Assembly: GCF_001747085.1 (NCBI RefSeq)
Contig: NZ_MDJD01000034.1
Location: 62,001-126,000, forward strand
Direction of reading: 5' to 3'
DNA: 64,000 nt
Source: Flavivirga aquatica
GTDB lineage: Bacteria; Bacteroidota; Bacteroidia; Flavobacteriales; Flavobacteriaceae
Within the stretch, counting starts at the first letter, position 1. Each line of letters begins with the position of its first letter. The translations under genes were made by a program, and so were the position numbers. Under the pieces are notes generated by a model. The model made no database searches. It saw only the letters and a program-made list of their open reading frames with translations, and was not told where the DNA came from. This document shows, piece after piece, positions 63,829 to 64,000 of this stretch.

Positions 63829-64000
63829 ATGAGTAGTATAATAAAAGAAACAAGTCGTGCAACACATAATGGTGTTTTTCCTTCTAACGAGGTTATGTTA
63901 GATTTAAAACAACTTAAAAAGGTGTACCCAACACCTAAAGGAGATTATGTGGTGTTGGAAGACTTAAATCTTCAAATTAGAAAAGAGGAGTTTGTTACCA
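63829..64000 (+). CDS. nrtD: Start of a second nitrate-transporter ATPase, NrtD-like (partial)
   Basis: An ATG 12 bases after the nrtC stop opens a frame to the window edge. It has a ~20-residue polar lead, then MLDLKQLKKVYPTPKGDYVVLEDLNLQI, the first strands of an ABC ATPase, just before Walker A. Two ATPase genes in series are the rule for NrtABCD. Only 57 residues are visible. Confidence 0.85.
   Translation, partial: MSSIIKETSRATHNGVFPSNEVMLDLKQLKKVYPTPKGDYVVLEDLNLQIRKEEFVT

Overview
The window looks like part of the chromosome of a marine member of the Flavobacteriaceae (Bacteroidota). The support is the strongly AT-rich DNA, genes with weak or no Shine-Dalgarno sites, TAnnTTTG-type -7 boxes, proteins with type IX secretion C-terminal sorting domains, a GH16 agarase/porphyranase-like enzyme, many lipoproteins, and the families present. 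No rRNA, tRNA or CRISPR array was seen.

Layout. (1) 1-5262: assimilatory nitrate reduction. It holds the tail of a probable nitrate/nitrite MFS carrier, a nitrate reductase with its own flavin/NAD(P)H and [2Fe-2S] modules, and a rubredoxin fused to a sulfite/nitrite-reductase-like scaffold. (2) 5374-12150: signalling. A receiver-only regulator is followed by a tight gene series: H-NOX haem/NO sensor, PAS-PAS-GAF histidine kinase, FIST-domain protein (NosP-like), second kinase, Hpt protein and LytTR response regulator. (3) 12274-21525: accessory stretch with two secreted T9SS proteins, a complete IS1595-type element with target duplication, a lipoprotein KatG and a small beta-barrel protein. 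(4) 21948-35509: a probable exopolysaccharide or surface-glycan locus. It has a TPR/outer-membrane barrel protein, two STAS proteins, a flippase, a GT4 transferase, a GH5-like hydrolase, an Ig-like protein, a large GT-C-like membrane protein, a receiver-GT2 fusion and a degenerate GT2 relative. (5) 35576-39155: lipoproteins and gene or repeat debris. (6) 39156-46964: a minus-strand molybdenum cofactor operon (moeA, modE-like regulator, TauE-like permease, mobA, moaD, moeB, moaE, CDF transporter, moaCB, moaA). (7) 47093-53870: periplasmic nitrate respiration (napD, napA, a four-haem duplicated NapB, a tetrahaem lipoprotein, and an NrfC/NrfD-type quinol module instead of NapC). (8) 54018-59120: an FNR-like regulator, a globin, a Tll0287-like haem lipoprotein, a small membrane haem-type protein, a flavin/[2Fe-2S] reductase and a pentahaem cytochrome. 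(9) 60176-64000: nrtA, nrtB, nrtC and the start of nrtD.

How it fits together: nitrate is taken up (MFS, NrtABCD), reduced for assimilation (fused Nas) or respiration (Nap), and both enzymes need the cofactor made by the Moco operon. Nitrite and NO from this chemistry would be sensed by H-NOX and possibly FIST, and detoxified by the globin. Two regulatory patterns were read directly from the DNA. An 11-bp word (AYTNRTCKANA) repeats at exactly 21-bp spacing upstream of five plus-strand genes or gene groups, three of them in the polysaccharide locus; this is the geometry of LytTR-type sites. A palindrome, at best AATAAGTATT-AATACTTATT, lies before the FNR-like gene, the globin operon and nrtA. 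A possible reading is that NO sensing controls surface-glycan genes through the LytTR regulator; that link is inference.
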